A stretch of DNA of 64,000 nucleotides from Methylophaga sp. UBA3192. GTDB lineage: Bacteria; Pseudomonadota; Gammaproteobacteria; Nitrosococcales; Methylophagaceae. The stretch's first letter is position 1, and each line of letters opens with the position of its first letter. Where the stretch lies: the NCBI GenBank assembly GCA_002363955.1, contig DEXE01000006.1:124001-188000 (forward strand), given 5' to 3'. The notes below the pieces were generated by a model that was not told the DNA's origin, ran no database searches, and saw only the letters and a program-made list of their open reading frames with translations. Positions 62,148 to 64,000 of this stretch are shown here, in pieces. The position numbers and the translations under genes were made by a program.

Positions 62148-63851
62148 ATGGAGCATCATGTCCCGCTTATCAGCACGATAGCTGCAGGCTTTGGCCTGGC
62201 GCTTGTACTGGGCTTTATTGCAGAAAAAATCAATGTGCCTGCATTGGTTGGCTATCTGCTTGCCGGCATCATTATTGGCCCCAGTACCCCGGGATTTCAT
62301 GCCGATGTTGATATTGCCATTCAATTATCCGAGATAGGTGTGATGCTGCTGATGTTTGGTGTCGGGTTGCATTTTTCGCTTAAAGATTTAATGGCGGTTA
62401 AACGGATTGCAGTGCCCGGCGCCATAGTGCAGATGTCCATTGCAACGCTGTTAGGCACTATGCTGGCAATGAGCTGGGGGTGGACGTTTGGTGAGGGGCT
62501 GGTGTTGGGCTTGTCCTTGTCGTGTGCCAGCACGGTGGTGTTATTAAAAGGCCTTGAAGCCCAAGGCGTGCTGGACACGATGAATGGACGTATTGCCGTA
62601 GGCTGGTTGATTGTTGAGGATTTGGCAACGGTATTGATGCTGGTGTTATTACCTGCTTTAGCAGGTATTTTGGGCTCTAGTGATGCTGCCCTGTCTGATG
62701 CGCCACTCTGGCAAACGATCAGTAAGATTTTATTGCAGGTAACAGCCTTTATTGCGGTGATGTTAATCGTTGGCCGCCGACTGTTTCCCTGGATTCTCTG
62801 GCAGGTGGCTGGCACCGGTTCGCGTGAGTTGTTTACTCTGGCAACCATTACCGCAGCCATCAGTATTGCTTATGGGGCCGCGTTGCTGTTCAGCGTGTCG
62901 TTTGCTCTGGGGGCTTTTTTTGCCGGTATGATGATGCGTGAGTCTGAATTCAGTCATCGGGCTGCCCAGGAATCACTGCCATTACGCGATGCATTTTCGG
63001 TGCTGTTTTTTGTAGCCGTAGGCATGTTGTTTGATCCGGCTATTTTAATAGAAGAACCACTGCATGTGCTGGCCGTCGTGGGCATCATTATTGTCGGTAA
63101 ATCCATGGCAGCCATGGCACTGACTCTGGTATTTCGCTATCCGCTTAATACAGCGTTAACCGTCGCCGCCAGCCTGGCGCAAATCGGCGAGTTTTCGTTT
63201 ATTCTGGCAGGGCTTGGGGTGACGCTGGGACTGCTGCCTCATGAAGGTATGAATCTGGTATTGGCAGGAGCCATTATTTCAATAGCCGTCAATCCTTTAT
63301 TATTCTCGGCTGTAAAACCGTTGAGGAAGTGGATATTGATGCGTTCATTTCTGGCTCGCAGACTTGAACGGCGACAAGATCCATTTGCTGAACTGCCGAT
63401 GTCGACTGAGAGTAAATTTCTTAAAGGCCAGGTCGTGTTAGTCGGGTTTGGGCGAGTAGGCAGCCGCGTGGCAGAAGCACTCAATGCACGAGATATTCCT
63501 TATGTCGTTGCGGAACAGAATCGTGAGCAGGTAGAAGCCTTGCGCAAACAGGGGATAGCTGCTGTTGCCGGTAATGCAGCAGAACCGGCTGTGTTAATTC
63601 AGGCGCATATTGCCAATGCCGCCATGCTGGTGATCGCAACACCGGATCCGGTCGATATCAGACAAATGGCCGATACCGCAAGAAAGCTGAATCCAGGAAT
63701 TGAAATAGTGTTGCGGACGTATAATGCAGCAGAAGCGCAATTGTTGACCAAAGATGGTATTGGTACAGTTTTCTTCAGTGAAGACGAATTGGCAAAAAGT
63801 ATTACCAGTCACATCACGACACGTTTTGCCCCGAATAATAATGAACACTGA
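62148..63851 (+). CDS. CPA2-type cation/proton antiporter, KefB/YbaL-like
   Basis: A 567-residue membrane antiporter. Twelve or thirteen helices cover residues 1-390, with a Gly-Phe-x-Leu/Ala-Glu-Lys start and Gly-Leu-Ser-Leu-Ser-Cys-Ala-Ser-Thr-Val near 120. A TrkA_N/RCK domain begins at about 422 (Val-Gly-Phe-Gly-Arg-Val-Gly-Ser) and binds nucleotides. The gene resembles YbaL more than KefB/KefC by length. CGGAG precedes the ATG. Confidence 0.92.
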   Translation: MEHHVPLISTIAAGFGLALVLGFIAEKINVPALVGYLLAGIIIGPSTPGFHADVDIAIQLSEIGVMLLMFGVGLHFSLKDLMAVKRIAVPGAIVQMSIATLLGTMLAMSWGWTFGEGLVLGLSLSCASTVVLLKGLEAQGVLDTMNGRIAVGWLIVEDLATVLMLVLLPALAGILGSSDAALSDAPLWQTISKILLQVTAFIAVMLIVGRRLFPWILWQVAGTGSRELFTLATITAAISIAYGAALLFSVSFALGAFFAGMMMRESEFSHRAAQESLPLRDAFSVLFFVAVGMLFDPAILIEEPLHVLAVVGIIIVGKSMAAMALTLVFRYPLNTALTVAASLAQIGEFSFILAGLGVTLGLLPHEGMNLVLAGAIISIAVNPLLFSAVKPLRKWILMRSFLARRLERRQDPFAELPMSTESKFLKGQVVLVGFGRVGSRVAEALNARDIPYVVAEQNREQVEALRKQGIAAVAGNAAEPAVLIQAHIANAAMLVIATPDPVDIRQMADTARKLNPGIEIVLRTYNAAEAQLLTKDGIGTVFFSEDELAKSITSHITTRFAPNNNEH

Positions 63852-63884
63852 CTTCTGTTGGGGAGTCTGAATTAAGAGGTCTGG

Positions 63885-64000
63885 ATGACACCTGGAAAAG
63901 ATGATTTTTGGTTCCTGCCGCTGGGAGGCTGTGGCGAAATTGGTATGAACCTGAACGTATATGGACATAACGGGCGCTGGTTGATTGTAGATTGTGGCGT
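63885..64000 (+). CDS. rnj: Ribonuclease J-like metallo-beta-lactamase protein (3' partial)
   Basis: The first ~39 residues are visible before the window ends. They include Pro-Leu-Gly-Gly-Cys-Gly-Glu-Ile-Gly-Met-Asn and Ile-Val-Asp-Cys-Gly, the opening pattern of RNase J of proteobacterial type. AAGAGG stands in front of the ATG. RNase J is a 5'-3' exo/endonuclease and is uncommon in gammaproteobacteria. Too little is seen to check the zinc ligands. Confidence 0.75.
   Translation, partial: MTPGKDDFWFLPLGGCGEIGMNLNVYGHNGRWLIVDCG

Overview
The window looks like chromosome of a marine or halotolerant methylotrophic gammaproteobacterium, most likely Methylophaga or a close relative. I infer this from gene content, not from a search: a sucrose-osmolyte operon (sucrose-phosphate synthase, phosphatase, fructokinase, amylosucrase) of the kind known in halophilic methylotrophs, a sodium-pumping oxaloacetate decarboxylase, several cation/proton antiporters, a MoxY-type sensor kinase and an RNase J of proteobacterial type. 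Coding density is high and I see no rRNA, tRNA, CRISPR array, phage or intact insertion sequence.

Layout. 1-3104: end of a suf iron-sulfur assembly operon (sufD partial, sufS, sufU, sufT). 3105-3554: a non-coding stretch that ends in a strong minus-strand terminator with no minus-strand gene in front of it, so probably a small RNA. 3555-20627: the accessory heart of the window. It holds a PglL-like O-oligosaccharyltransferase, three large class-III pseudopilins, a PilM/PilN-like fusion, a PilO-like protein, a GspE-type ATPase, a GspF-type platform protein, a PilP/MshK-like lipid-free periplasmic protein, a secretin, an outer-membrane barrel, and then a LapD/MoxY-type kinase with a LuxR-type regulator. 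20857-22022: a heat-shock chaperone with a sigma-32-like promoter and a PepSY protein. 22109-28092: metG and a non-classical succinate dehydrogenase/fumarate reductase operon. 28194-37083: a DUF389 protein, an exported methyltransferase and the sucrose operon. 37092-50086: mixed housekeeping and stress genes (DUF393, cryptochrome DASH, Na/Ca exchanger, MscS, PAS-GGDEF, RimO, HAD phosphatase, MEMO-like, PPOX, and a LysR regulator divergent from doxX-azoR-pirin, then marC). 50087-57852: CvrA-type antiporter, old yellow enzyme, ogt-alkB repair pair, and an arsenic operon arsR-arsC-acr3-gapdh. 57913-64000: S4 protein, oadGAB, CPA2 antiporter and the start of RNase J.

The best candidate for something undescribed is the pilus/secretion-like locus at 6075-18465. 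It has all the cytoplasmic, inner-membrane and outer-membrane parts of a type II secretion/type IV pilus-like machine, but with an unusual set of parts. The PilM-like protein carries a tandem motif that fits the c-di-GMP-binding MshEN consensus position by position, whereas the corresponding N-terminal region of the ATPase has lost the key residues. The secretin ends in an extra domain that resembles one I remember from conjugative-element proteins, and the last gene is an omptin-like barrel without the protease residues. No prepilin peptidase is present, so processing must rely on a PilD elsewhere. PglL upstream and the two-component pair downstream may glycosylate and control it.

A second theme is dispersed non-coding structure: a family of short repeats with the core TGTTRATCTT sitting next to stop codons or between divergent genes, a run of four hairpins at 42152-42252, a perfect CRP-type palindrome before the GGDEF gene, and REP-like repeats after the first pseudopilin gene. 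All functional calls are from reading the translated sequences; start sites were moved where a better ribosome-binding site was visible.
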